From an uncultured Lewinella sp. (GTDB lineage Bacteria; Bacteroidota; Bacteroidia; Chitinophagales; Saprospiraceae), in the NCBI GenBank assembly GCA_913057725.1, contig CAJXOS010000010.1:1-64000 (forward strand): 64,000 bases of DNA, in the 5' to 3' direction. The translations under genes were made by a program, and so were the position numbers. The number at the start of each line of letters is the position of its first letter. Positions within the stretch are counted from its first letter, which is position 1. Below are positions 57,180 through 64,000 of the stretch, piece after piece. Below the pieces are notes generated by a model. That model had not been told where the DNA came from, searched no databases, and saw nothing but the letters and a program-made list of their open reading frames with translations.

Positions 57180-57683
57180 ATGAAAAAGACCATCAACATA
57201 ACTATCAACGGGACGGCACATACATTAGAAGTAGAGCCACGTACCCTGCTTGTTCACCTGATTCGTGAGCAATTGTCTATGACGGGCACACACATTGGTT
57301 GTGATACCTCCAGCTGTGGCGCTTGTACTATTTTGATTGACGGCCGTTCGGCAAAATCATGCACTCTTCTCGCCGTACAAGCAGACGGTAAAGAGATAGC
57401 TACAGTAGAAGGCTTAGCTACGCAAGAGGGCTTACATCCGATCCAGGAAGGTTTCCACTTGAATCACGCCTTGCACTGCGGTTTCTGCACCCCAGGCATG
57501 ATGATGCGTGCCGTGGAGCTGCTGGAGAAGAACCCTAATCCAACCGAGGACGAAATCCGTTGGGGTATTGCTGGCAACCTATGCCGCTGTACTGGTTACA
57601 ATAATATCGTGAAGGCTATTCAATGGACTTCAGCTAAGATGCAGGATAAAGAGCTGCCATCTACTGAACCTGAATTCGTATAA
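57180..57683 (+). CDS. coxS: Aerobic CO dehydrogenase small (2Fe-2S) subunit
   Basis: A 167-residue protein with two 2Fe-2S clusters: Cys 41, 46, 49 and 61 (CDTSSCGAC ... KSC) form the plant-ferredoxin-type cluster; Cys 100, 103, 135 and 137 (CGFC ... CRC) form the second. All eight ligands are present. It carries electrons from the Mo-Cu site to the FAD subunit. It is 10 bp after coxM; a 154-bp gap without clear promoter separates it from coxL. Confidence 0.95.
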   Translation: MKKTINITINGTAHTLEVEPRTLLVHLIREQLSMTGTHIGCDTSSCGACTILIDGRSAKSCTLLAVQADGKEIATVEGLATQEGLHPIQEGFHLNHALHCGFCTPGMMMRAVELLEKNPNPTEDEIRWGIAGNLCRCTGYNNIVKAIQWTSAKMQDKELPSTEPEFV

Positions 57684-57837
57684 ACCCTTTACAAGTGCAT
57701 TTTGATCAAAAATTAAGGCCCTCTTTGGTCTTTCTTCTTTTCGCTTGAAAAACATCATTATCAATCAGTTATTCCTGCACTCAAAGAAGAAAATCGGGCA
57801 TTAATTATTCGATCCTTACAAAGCAAAAAAATCATCA

Positions 57838-60213
57838 ATGATACAGTGTAAAACATCCAAGGAAATCGGTGGAATGGGGCACTCCAAGAAAAGGAAGGAG
57901 GACGCTCGTTTCATCCAGGGTAAGGGTAACTACGTAGACGATGTGAAGCTGCCTGGCATGCTACACATGGATATTGTGCGGAGTCCTTATGCCTATGCAA
58001 AAATTAAGAATATTGATGCCTCTAAGGCGCTTGAGATCCCAGGCGTAATAGCCGTGGTCACAGGTAAAGATCTGGAGCAGTACAACCTGCACTGGATGCC
58101 AACCTTGATGTCTGATACGCAGATGGTACTCCCTACCGATACTGTTATGTACCAGGCGCAGGAGGTATGTGCCGTTATCGCTACCGATCGTTACGCAGCG
58201 CGTGATGGTAAGGAAGCCGTACGCGTTGATTACGAGCCGATGAAGCCCGTAATGGATCCGTTCAAGGCGCTTGACGAAGAAGCACCAGTTTTGCGTTCTG
58301 ACAAGGAAGGCAAAGAAGACAACCACATCTGGCACTGGGAAGTAGGCGACAAAGAGAAGACTGATGATGTCTTCGAAAATGCTGACATCACTGTTAGCCA
58401 GCAAATGCACATCCCACGTATCCACGTAGCTTCTATCGAGACTTGTGGTTGTGTAGCTGCCTACAACAAGGTGGAGAACCACCTGACCATGTACATGACT
58501 ACCCAGGCGCCGCACGCTATTCGTACGGTAATCGCACTGGTAGCTGGACACGTAGGTCTTACAGAAGAGAAGATCCGCGTGATCTCTCCGGATATTGGTG
58601 GTGGTTTTGGTGGTAAAGTGCCAGTATACCCTGGCTACGTTATCGCTATTGCAGTTTCCTTCTTGACTGGTGCACCAGTGAAGTGGGTAGAAGACCGCAG
58701 TGAAAATCTCCAGGCTGACTCTTTTGCGCGTGACTACCATATTACCGCAGAAATGGCTGGAACCAAGGATGGTAAGATCCAAGCAACTCGCTTTAAGGTT
58801 TTGGCAGACCATGGTTATACCGATGCTTCTGCTAACCCTTCGAAGTTTCCAACTGGCTTGTTCTCTATCGGTACCGGGTCTTATGACTATGGTGCTGCCT
58901 ACATGGAAGCCGACGCCGTATACACCAACAAGCCTCCTGGCGGTGTAGCTTATCGTTGTTCTTTCCGTGTAACAGAAGCCGTACACGCAATCGAGCGCTT
59001 AACGGACGTGTTCGCACGTGAGGTCGGTAAAGATCCAGCACAATTGCGCATGGACAACTTCATTAAGAAAGAACAATTCCCTTGGCCTTCACCAACGGGC
59101 TGGTTGTACGATAGTGGTGACTACCACGCCGGACTGCAGAAAGCTATGGATGCCGTAGGTTACGACGAATTGCGTGAAGAGCAATTACGTCTGCGCGCAG
59201 AAGGTAAGTTTATGGGGATTGGTATTTCCACCTTTACTGAGGTGGTAGGTGCTGGGCCATCCAAAGACTTCGACATCCTGGGCGTGAAGATGTTTGATAG
59301 TGCCGAGATTCGGGTACACCCTACGGGCAAAGCCATTGCTCGCTTCGGTACCAAGTCTCAGGGACAAGGTCACGAGACCACTTACGCACAGATCGTTGCG
59401 GAAGAATTGGGTATTCCAATGGAGCACATCCAGATCGAAGAAGGGGATACCGATACCGCACCTTATGGTTTGGGTACTTACGCTAGTCGTAGTACGCCTA
59501 CCGCTGGTGCTGCTGCCGCTATGGCCGCTCGTAAGCTACGCGACAAGGCTAAGAAGATTGCTGCCTACCTCCTAGAGGTGAGTGAGCAAGACTTGGAGTG
59601 GGAGCCTGGTAAGTTCTTCGTAAAAGGTGCTCCAGAGAAGTCTAAGACGATCCAGGAGATTGTATTTGCTTCTTACACCAACCACCCTCCTGGCATGGAG
59701 GCTGGCTTTGAAGCTACCCACTATTACGATCCACCAAACCTAACTTTCCCCTCTGGTGCATATATCTGCGTTGTAGATATCGATCCAGAAACTTGTGCCA
59801 TCAAGATTCGTCGTTTCGTAGCGATCGATGATTGTGGTAACATCATCAACCCGATGATTGTACAAGGACAAGTACACGGTGGTTTGACGCAAGGATTGGC
59901 ACCAGCTATGTTCGAAGAGTTGATCTACGACGAAGCCGGTAACATCCTTAACGGTACCTTCATGGACTACCTAGTACCTACTGCTGTGGAGTCTCCGAAC
60001 TGGGAGACCGGCCATACCGTTACTCCAGCCCCTCACCACCCAATCGGTGCTAAGGGTGTAGGAGAATCACCAACGGTAGGTGCACCTCCAGCGATTGTAA
60101 ATGCAATTGTTGATGCTGTATCTCACTTAGGTATCAAGCACCTCGAAATTCCAGTGACACCTTACAAGCTGTACAAAGAGCTTAAGGCCGTTGGATATTT
60201 CGATGAGGAATAG
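57838..60213 (+). CDS. coxL: Form I aerobic CO dehydrogenase large (Mo-Cu) subunit
   Basis: A 791-residue catalytic subunit that oxidises CO to CO2. The active-site loop reads AYRCSFR (371-377) with the Cu-binding C374, the mark of form I (true CO-oxidising) enzymes; form II has AYRGAGR. Other conserved parts: IGGGFGGK (253-260) and KGVGES with base E743. Length is close to the 809 residues of the Oligotropha enzyme. The order coxM-coxS-coxL is the form I order. The ATG at 57838 is used; M13 is an alternative start. Confidence 0.95.
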   Translation: MIQCKTSKEIGGMGHSKKRKEDARFIQGKGNYVDDVKLPGMLHMDIVRSPYAYAKIKNIDASKALEIPGVIAVVTGKDLEQYNLHWMPTLMSDTQMVLPTDTVMYQAQEVCAVIATDRYAARDGKEAVRVDYEPMKPVMDPFKALDEEAPVLRSDKEGKEDNHIWHWEVGDKEKTDDVFENADITVSQQMHIPRIHVASIETCGCVAAYNKVENHLTMYMTTQAPHAIRTVIALVAGHVGLTEEKIRVISPDIGGGFGGKVPVYPGYVIAIAVSFLTGAPVKWVEDRSENLQADSFARDYHITAEMAGTKDGKIQATRFKVLADHGYTDASANPSKFPTGLFSIGTGSYDYGAAYMEADAVYTNKPPGGVAYRCSFRVTEAVHAIERLTDVFAREVGKDPAQLRMDNFIKKEQFPWPSPTGWLYDSGDYHAGLQKAMDAVGYDELREEQLRLRAEGKFMGIGISTFTEVVGAGPSKDFDILGVKMFDSAEIRVHPTGKAIARFGTKSQGQGHETTYAQIVAEELGIPMEHIQIEEGDTDTAPYGLGTYASRSTPTAGAAAAMAARKLRDKAKKIAAYLLEVSEQDLEWEPGKFFVKGAPEKSKTIQEIVFASYTNHPPGMEAGFEATHYYDPPNLTFPSGAYICVVDIDPETCAIKIRRFVAIDDCGNIINPMIVQGQVHGGLTQGLAPAMFEELIYDEAGNILNGTFMDYLVPTAVESPNWETGHTVTPAPHHPIGAKGVGESPTVGAPPAIVNAIVDAVSHLGIKHLEIPVTPYKLYKELKAVGYFDEE

Positions 60214-60326
60214 AAAATGACGAAAATGGTAGGGCAAGGCAGAACCGCTGCGCTCTACCGTTTCAATTCAATGACTGAATCATCCGAGCTGGATTGACCA
60301 GCATCAAGAGATCAAAAAAAATTCTA

Positions 60327-60881
60327 ATGAATACTAAAATAAATAAGCAATTCGACATTGAGCAGCCGATTGCTACCGTATGGGCAAGCCTAGCTAACCC
60401 AGAGGAAATTGTAACCTGTGTACCAGGTGCTGCTATCACCGAAAAAGTGGATGACCGCAACTATAAAGGTGAAGTGGTGACCAAGTTTGGCCCAATTAAA
60501 GCTGCTTATGCCGGCGATATCGAAATTGTAGAGTTGGACGAATCCAACTACAAAATGACCCTCAAGGGCCGCGGCCTGGATAGTAAGGGTAAGGGTAGTG
60601 CCGATATGATCATGAACGGCGTACTTACTGAGCAGGATGGAAAAACGCACGTAGATTTTACAATGGACATTACCATTATTGGTATGCTCGCTCAGTTTGG
60701 TTCCCGTCTGATCAACGACGTATCTGATCAGCTTCTCAACCAATTCGTGGACAATTTCCGCAATAAATTAGCTGGCAACGAACCTACCGAAGGTGAGGCT
60801 GACAATTCACTCAATGCTGGCAAGCTTGCTGGCACGGTAGTGAAGAGCATGCTTGGTGGAATGTTTAAAGGAGGGAAGTAG
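60327..60881 (+). CDS. coxG: CoxG-family SRPBCC protein
   Basis: A 184-residue protein of the CoxG/SRPBCC fold (FDIEQPIATVWASLANPEEIVTCVPGA at the start, then VTKFGPIKAAYAGDIEI, a C-terminal hydrophobic helix TVVKSMLGGMF). CoxG helps to tie CO dehydrogenase to the membrane. The ATG at 60327 is chosen; homology begins there. It lies 113 bp after coxL and one base before coxD. Confidence 0.9.
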   Translation: MNTKINKQFDIEQPIATVWASLANPEEIVTCVPGAAITEKVDDRNYKGEVVTKFGPIKAAYAGDIEIVELDESNYKMTLKGRGLDSKGKGSADMIMNGVLTEQDGKTHVDFTMDITIIGMLAQFGSRLINDVSDQLLNQFVDNFRNKLAGNEPTEGEADNSLNAGKLAGTVVKSMLGGMFKGGK

Positions 60882-60882
60882 G

Positions 60883-61728
60883 ATGCATACTAACCCCAAA
60901 GATCTCATTCCAGCACTGGATGAGCTGGGATTCGTGGTAGAAGAAGAACTGGCTACAGTTCTTTTTCTACTACTCCAATTGGAGAAACCACTACTGCTAG
61001 AGGGGCCTCCTGGTGTTGGTAAAACGCAGGTGGCTTATCTGCTATCTCGCTACCTGGGTCACGACTTGATTCGCCTCCAGTGCTACGAGGGACTTGATGT
61101 CAACAATGCCATTTACGAATGGAATTATCAAAAACAATTGTTGGCCATCAAGATTCATGAGCAAAGCGATATCTCAGAAAAAGAGAAAGAGGCACTCATC
61201 TTCAGCGAAGAGTACCTACTGAAGCGGCCATTATTAGAAGCCATCAGCTCTCCTAAACGCAAGATTTTACTCATTGATGAGATCGATCGTGCAGATGAAG
61301 AGTTTGAAGCATTCTTATTGGAGCTCCTTTCTGATTTCCAGATCAGCATCCCAGAGTTAGGTACGATCAAAGCCGTCGAAAGACCAATTGTTATCTTAAC
61401 TTCGAACCGTACACGAGAGTTAAGCGATGCTTTAAAGCGCCGTTGCCTCTACCATTGGGTTAATTACCCAGATCGGGATAAGGAGATTAAGATCATCCAG
61501 AAGCATATTCCAAACATTGAGGCAGAACTTGCTGAGCAATTAGCAGACTACGTACAGCAAATCCGGCAATTGAAGTTAGATAAGTCACCAGGAATTGCAG
61601 AGACTATCGACTGGGCGCGCGGTATTGCTACCCTCAATGGAACAGATAATGCCATTTACCATAGCTTAGCCTGCCTATTGAAGTCAGACCACGACATCAA
61701 GTTGGTGAGCCAGGAAGTATTTGGTTAA
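60883..61728 (+). CDS. coxD: MoxR-type AAA+ ATPase CoxD
   Basis: A 281-residue AAA+ ATPase of the MoxR/CoxD group: Walker A GPPGVGKTQ (41-49), Walker B ILLIDEID (128-135), sensor 1 ILTSNRTREL, with a C-terminal lid. CoxD, with CoxE, is needed to build the Cu-S-Mo site of CO dehydrogenase. The ATG at 60883 is used: it follows the coxG stop by one base. Confidence 0.92.
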   Translation: MHTNPKDLIPALDELGFVVEEELATVLFLLLQLEKPLLLEGPPGVGKTQVAYLLSRYLGHDLIRLQCYEGLDVNNAIYEWNYQKQLLAIKIHEQSDISEKEKEALIFSEEYLLKRPLLEAISSPKRKILLIDEIDRADEEFEAFLLELLSDFQISIPELGTIKAVERPIVILTSNRTRELSDALKRRCLYHWVNYPDRDKEIKIIQKHIPNIEAELAEQLADYVQQIRQLKLDKSPGIAETIDWARGIATLNGTDNAIYHSLACLLKSDHDIKLVSQEVFG

Positions 61729-61768
61729 TTGAACTCATAAAATTCGTCACAAATAAAAACCACTACGT

Positions 61769-61957
61769 ATGTCACAATTGAAGGAATACGAAGATCAGAA
61801 GAAAGTACTTCAAAGCGAGAAGGAGCAAAGCAATGCCCATTACAACAGCTTAAACCTACCAGGTGATCGTACATTCGGAGTAGACGCTGACGCTGTACGC
61901 AAGCGCATTGCTGAAATGGCTAAGGAAAGAGCTAAGCCCAATCATGATGAAAAGTAG
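61769..61957 (+). CDS. Small charged protein in the cox operon
   Basis: A 62-residue, helical, charged protein (LKEYEDQKKVLQSEKEQ at the start, VRKRIAEMAKERAK at the end) with no recognised family. It lies 40 bp after coxD and before coxE, in the same direction and with no terminator. It could be a small assembly factor; it could also be a chance ORF, but the codon pattern and spacing favour a gene. Confidence 0.55.
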   Translation: MSQLKEYEDQKKVLQSEKEQSNAHYNSLNLPGDRTFGVDADAVRKRIAEMAKERAKPNHDEK

Positions 61958-62059
61958 GAAAGAGGAGATGGGAAATTGGAAGTAGGAAATCTGAAGTGAG
62001 AAACATTCTCAATCTAATGCTAAGCTCCACCTCCGACCTCCCACCTCGTCCTTCCCCAC
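61958..62059. repeat. Purine-rich/pyrimidine-rich low-complexity intergenic stretch
   Basis: A GGAAATTGGAAGTAGGAAA-type purine-rich stretch, followed by CACCTCCGACCTCCCACC. It seems to be a degenerate simple repeat between two cox genes. Confidence 0.5.
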
Positions 62060-62065
62060 TTGCTT

Positions 62066-63202
62066 ATGGATCACTACAGCCACTATAATTCCTTTACCGA
62101 AGCGCTAGTTGGTTTCAGTCAATTCGCTCGAAAGGCCGGTTTCAGTGCCGGATTGCAGTGCAGCCAGGATGCGACCTTGGCTGCACTGCGTGGTCTGTGG
62201 TTGGACCGCGACCTATTTGAATACGCGCTTGCCGCTTTGTATTGCAATGCCGAAGAAGAGCGCGAGCCTTTCCGGCAGCTGTACGCCCGATTCTGGCGTA
62301 AAAAAGGCACTCGCATCCAGGATAAGCGCGACTACAAGAATCAAAAGAAGATAGTTAAGGCACCTCGTAGCGTGGCGGTAATGGTAGGCCAGGGAAAATC
62401 CGACTCCAACGAACAGAGCGAAGAGAGCAAAAACACCAGCGGTGCCAATGCAAAGGAGACGGTCAAAAAAACAGACTTCACCCAGCTTTCTAATAGCCAG
62501 ACTGCATTATTGGATGAGATATCCGAAAAGCTCATTCGGGAAATGAGTTTGCGTCTGAAGCGCAAGAAAAAGAAAAGCAAAAAAGGAAGCATCGATATTG
62601 GCCAATCCATTCGGCAAAACCTTCAGAATGGGGGTACCATTATTGACTTGAAACGCATTAAGGCAAAACGAGAAAAATATCGTCTCTTGGTCCTACTGGA
62701 TGTCAGCGGCTCCATGGACAAATATTCCTTTTATCTCCTGAAATTCCTTTGGTCTTTACGGCACCACTTTAAGCAAATTGAAGCCTTCGCATTTAGTACT
62801 AAGCTGATGCGGATCACCGACTATATCTCTGACCGCGACCTAGCGGTGAGTTTAATGATGGTGTCGCAGTACGTAACACACTGGTCTAGTGGCACCAAGA
62901 TTGGTGATTGTCTCAAAGAATTTAATGATGACTACGCTAAGCGTCATCTAAATGGCAATACTATAACGTTAATATTAAGTGATGGCCTGGATACCGGTGA
63001 ACCCGAAGTACTAGACAGCGCCATTCAGAAAATTAAGCTGAGATCGAAAAAGCTGGTCTGGCTGAACCCACTAAAAGGGATGCGTGGCTACGAGCCTATC
63101 CAAGAGGGGATGAAAACCGCCCTTCCGACACTCGACCATTTTGGTGCCGCCCATAATTTTGCCAGCTTACTCGAACTTGAAAACATACTACAGGATGCAT
63201 AA
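62066..63202 (+). CDS. coxE: VWA-domain CO dehydrogenase maturation protein CoxE
   Basis: A 378-residue protein. The N-terminal part is helical, followed by a Lys-rich linker (SLRLKRKKKKSKKG), then a VWA domain (about 205-375) with MIDAS DVSGS in LVLLDVSGSMDKYS. CoxE works with CoxD in placing Cu and S at the Mo site. The ATG at 62066 is preferred to the TTG at 62060. Its stop overlaps the start of the next gene by 8 bp. Confidence 0.9.
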   Translation: MDHYSHYNSFTEALVGFSQFARKAGFSAGLQCSQDATLAALRGLWLDRDLFEYALAALYCNAEEEREPFRQLYARFWRKKGTRIQDKRDYKNQKKIVKAPRSVAVMVGQGKSDSNEQSEESKNTSGANAKETVKKTDFTQLSNSQTALLDEISEKLIREMSLRLKRKKKKSKKGSIDIGQSIRQNLQNGGTIIDLKRIKAKREKYRLLVLLDVSGSMDKYSFYLLKFLWSLRHHFKQIEAFAFSTKLMRITDYISDRDLAVSLMMVSQYVTHWSSGTKIGDCLKEFNDDYAKRHLNGNTITLILSDGLDTGEPEVLDSAIQKIKLRSKKLVWLNPLKGMRGYEPIQEGMKTALPTLDHFGAAHNFASLLELENILQDA

Positions 63203-64000
63203 TACATTCTTGCAAACCGCAAACACACTCAATCAGGGTAACCAGGCTTACGCTACTGCGATTATCGTTCGCCGCAAGATTCCTTCTTCAGGCAAGCCTG
63301 GAGACAAAGCCATCATTACAGAAGATGGCCAGATTCATGGTTGGATTGGTGGCGGTTGCACCCGAGGCATTGTACTGAAGGAGGCTTTGTTATCGCTTCA
63401 GGATCGTAAACCTCGGATGGTACATATCAGCCCGGATGCTATTCAGGCCTATGGCCCCAGCACTAAGTTGTACACTATGACCTGCCAAAGCGGCGGGGAG
63501 GTAGAAGTATACATTGAGCCGGTGCTACCCAAACCGCAGATCTTAATCTTCGGCACCTCTCATATTGCCATGGCCCTAGCCAAAATTTCAAAGGCCATGG
63601 AGTATCAGGTAGAGGTAGTAATGAGTAGCACTGATGTGAATGTATTCCCGGAAGCGGATAAGCTTGTAGCTCTTGATGAATTTGAGGTCTCAGAAACGCC
63701 CCGCGCCAATCAATACGTAGTTGTTTGCACCCAGGGTGAGCGAGACGCAGAAGCGCTATACAAAGCCCTAGGAATGGGCAGCAGCTATCTGGCTTTCGTG
63801 GCCTCTCGAAAGAAGGCGAATTCAATTTACGCAGAGATGCGACAAATGGGTGCCACCTTTGATCAGCTGAAGACGATAAAAACACCCGCGGGTTTAGACA
63901 TTGGTGCTAAAACACCTCATGAAGTAGCTATTAGTATCTTGGCAGAAATCATTCAAGACTTCCGCTCGGAAAGTGCTGATACCGAAGAAACTACTGCCGA
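63195..64000 (+). CDS. XdhC/CoxI-like molybdenum-hydroxylase maturation protein, cut by window end
   Basis: At least 268 residues, with the 3' end outside the window. The N-terminal part has the XdhC pattern (AIIVRRKIPSSGKPGDKAII, then HGWIGGGCTRGIVLKEAL with the conserved Cys), then a Rossmann-like half (LIFGTSHIAMALAKISKAM) and the C-terminal signature TPAGLDIGAKTPHEVAISILAEII. XdhC-type proteins put the terminal S on the Mo cofactor. It overlaps coxE by 8 bp, so the two are translationally coupled. Only a short tail should be missing. Confidence 0.9.
   Translation, partial: MHNTFLQTANTLNQGNQAYATAIIVRRKIPSSGKPGDKAIITEDGQIHGWIGGGCTRGIVLKEALLSLQDRKPRMVHISPDAIQAYGPSTKLYTMTCQSGGEVEVYIEPVLPKPQILIFGTSHIAMALAKISKAMEYQVEVVMSSTDVNVFPEADKLVALDEFEVSETPRANQYVVVCTQGERDAEALYKALGMGSSYLAFVASRKKANSIYAEMRQMGATFDQLKTIKTPAGLDIGAKTPHEVAISILAEIIQDFRSESADTEETTA

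Noticed and set aside
57961-58986. 341-residue open frame on the minus strand inside coxL
   Set aside because: Shadow of a highly conserved gene; the translation shows no domain and has no start context.
63475-63885. 136-residue minus-strand frame inside the XdhC-type gene
   Set aside because: Shadow; the plus-strand frame has clear XdhC motifs along its whole length.
1-64000. tRNA, rRNA or known riboswitch
   Set aside because: I looked through the gaps between genes and saw no cloverleaf, CCA end or conserved riboswitch core; a covariance search would be needed to exclude them.

Overview
The window comes from a member of the Bacteroidota, most likely of the Saprospirales (Lewinella/Haliscomenobacter-like). 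The evidence is indirect: several proteins carry type IX secretion C-terminal sorting domains, promoters of the Bacteroidota type (TAnnTTTG at -7) can be read, and there are many TPR/CHAT proteins and giant repeat adhesins. No rRNA, tRNA, CRISPR array or transposase was seen.

Layout. 0-2.7 kb: a MATE exporter and the 23S rRNA methyltransferase RlmF. 2.8-11 kb: a giant surface adhesin on the minus strand, 5'-truncated, with two one-base frame breaks, and cut in two by a 1,179-bp insertion. That insertion (6122-7300) is the most unusual object here. It holds one AT-rich gene for a T9SS-exported protein, followed directly after its stop codon by an attC-like hairpin site (R''-L''-L'-R'). Removing exactly this segment rejoins the adhesin in frame, so it behaves like an integron-type gene cassette inserted at a secondary site. 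11-22 kb: a C39-peptidase ABC exporter, a SPOR-like protein, a secreted cyanophycinase-like peptidase, a divergent GlxA-type regulator / DJ-1 pair, a CHAT-TPR protein, and an ECF sigma / anti-sigma pair. 22-31 kb: a three-gene surface cluster (TANFOR-like giant protein, fibronectin-III protein, outer-membrane barrel). 31-36 kb: a TolC-HlyD-ABC triad whose ABC ATPase has lost canonical motifs, divergent from an ECF sigma factor. 36-42 kb: a SulP transporter, a CBS protein, a FixL-like heme-PAS histidine kinase and its REC-CRP response regulator. 42-50 kb: TPR-transmembrane-HTH regulators (one split by an in-frame TGA), a gamma-carbonic-anhydrase-like protein and a DinB-like protein. 50-55.5 kb: a BatA-like VWA gene with a frame break, a large membrane protein, and a LysR-type HTH fused to a SAM methyltransferase. 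55.8-64 kb: a form I aerobic CO dehydrogenase locus (coxMSL, coxG, coxD, small ORF, coxE, XdhC/CoxF).

How it fits together. The physiological theme at the right end is aerobic CO oxidation as an energy supplement. The FixL-like sensor and its CRP-type partner suggest oxygen-responsive control. A shared 13-bp palindrome (ATAGT-N3-ACTAT) lies in front of both the ECF sigma gene and the SulP gene, so these two are probably co-regulated. The left half is dominated by surface and export functions. Several genes there and in the middle (adhesin, BatA-like, one TPR regulator) are broken, which means either recent gene decay or residual sequencing errors in homopolymers.
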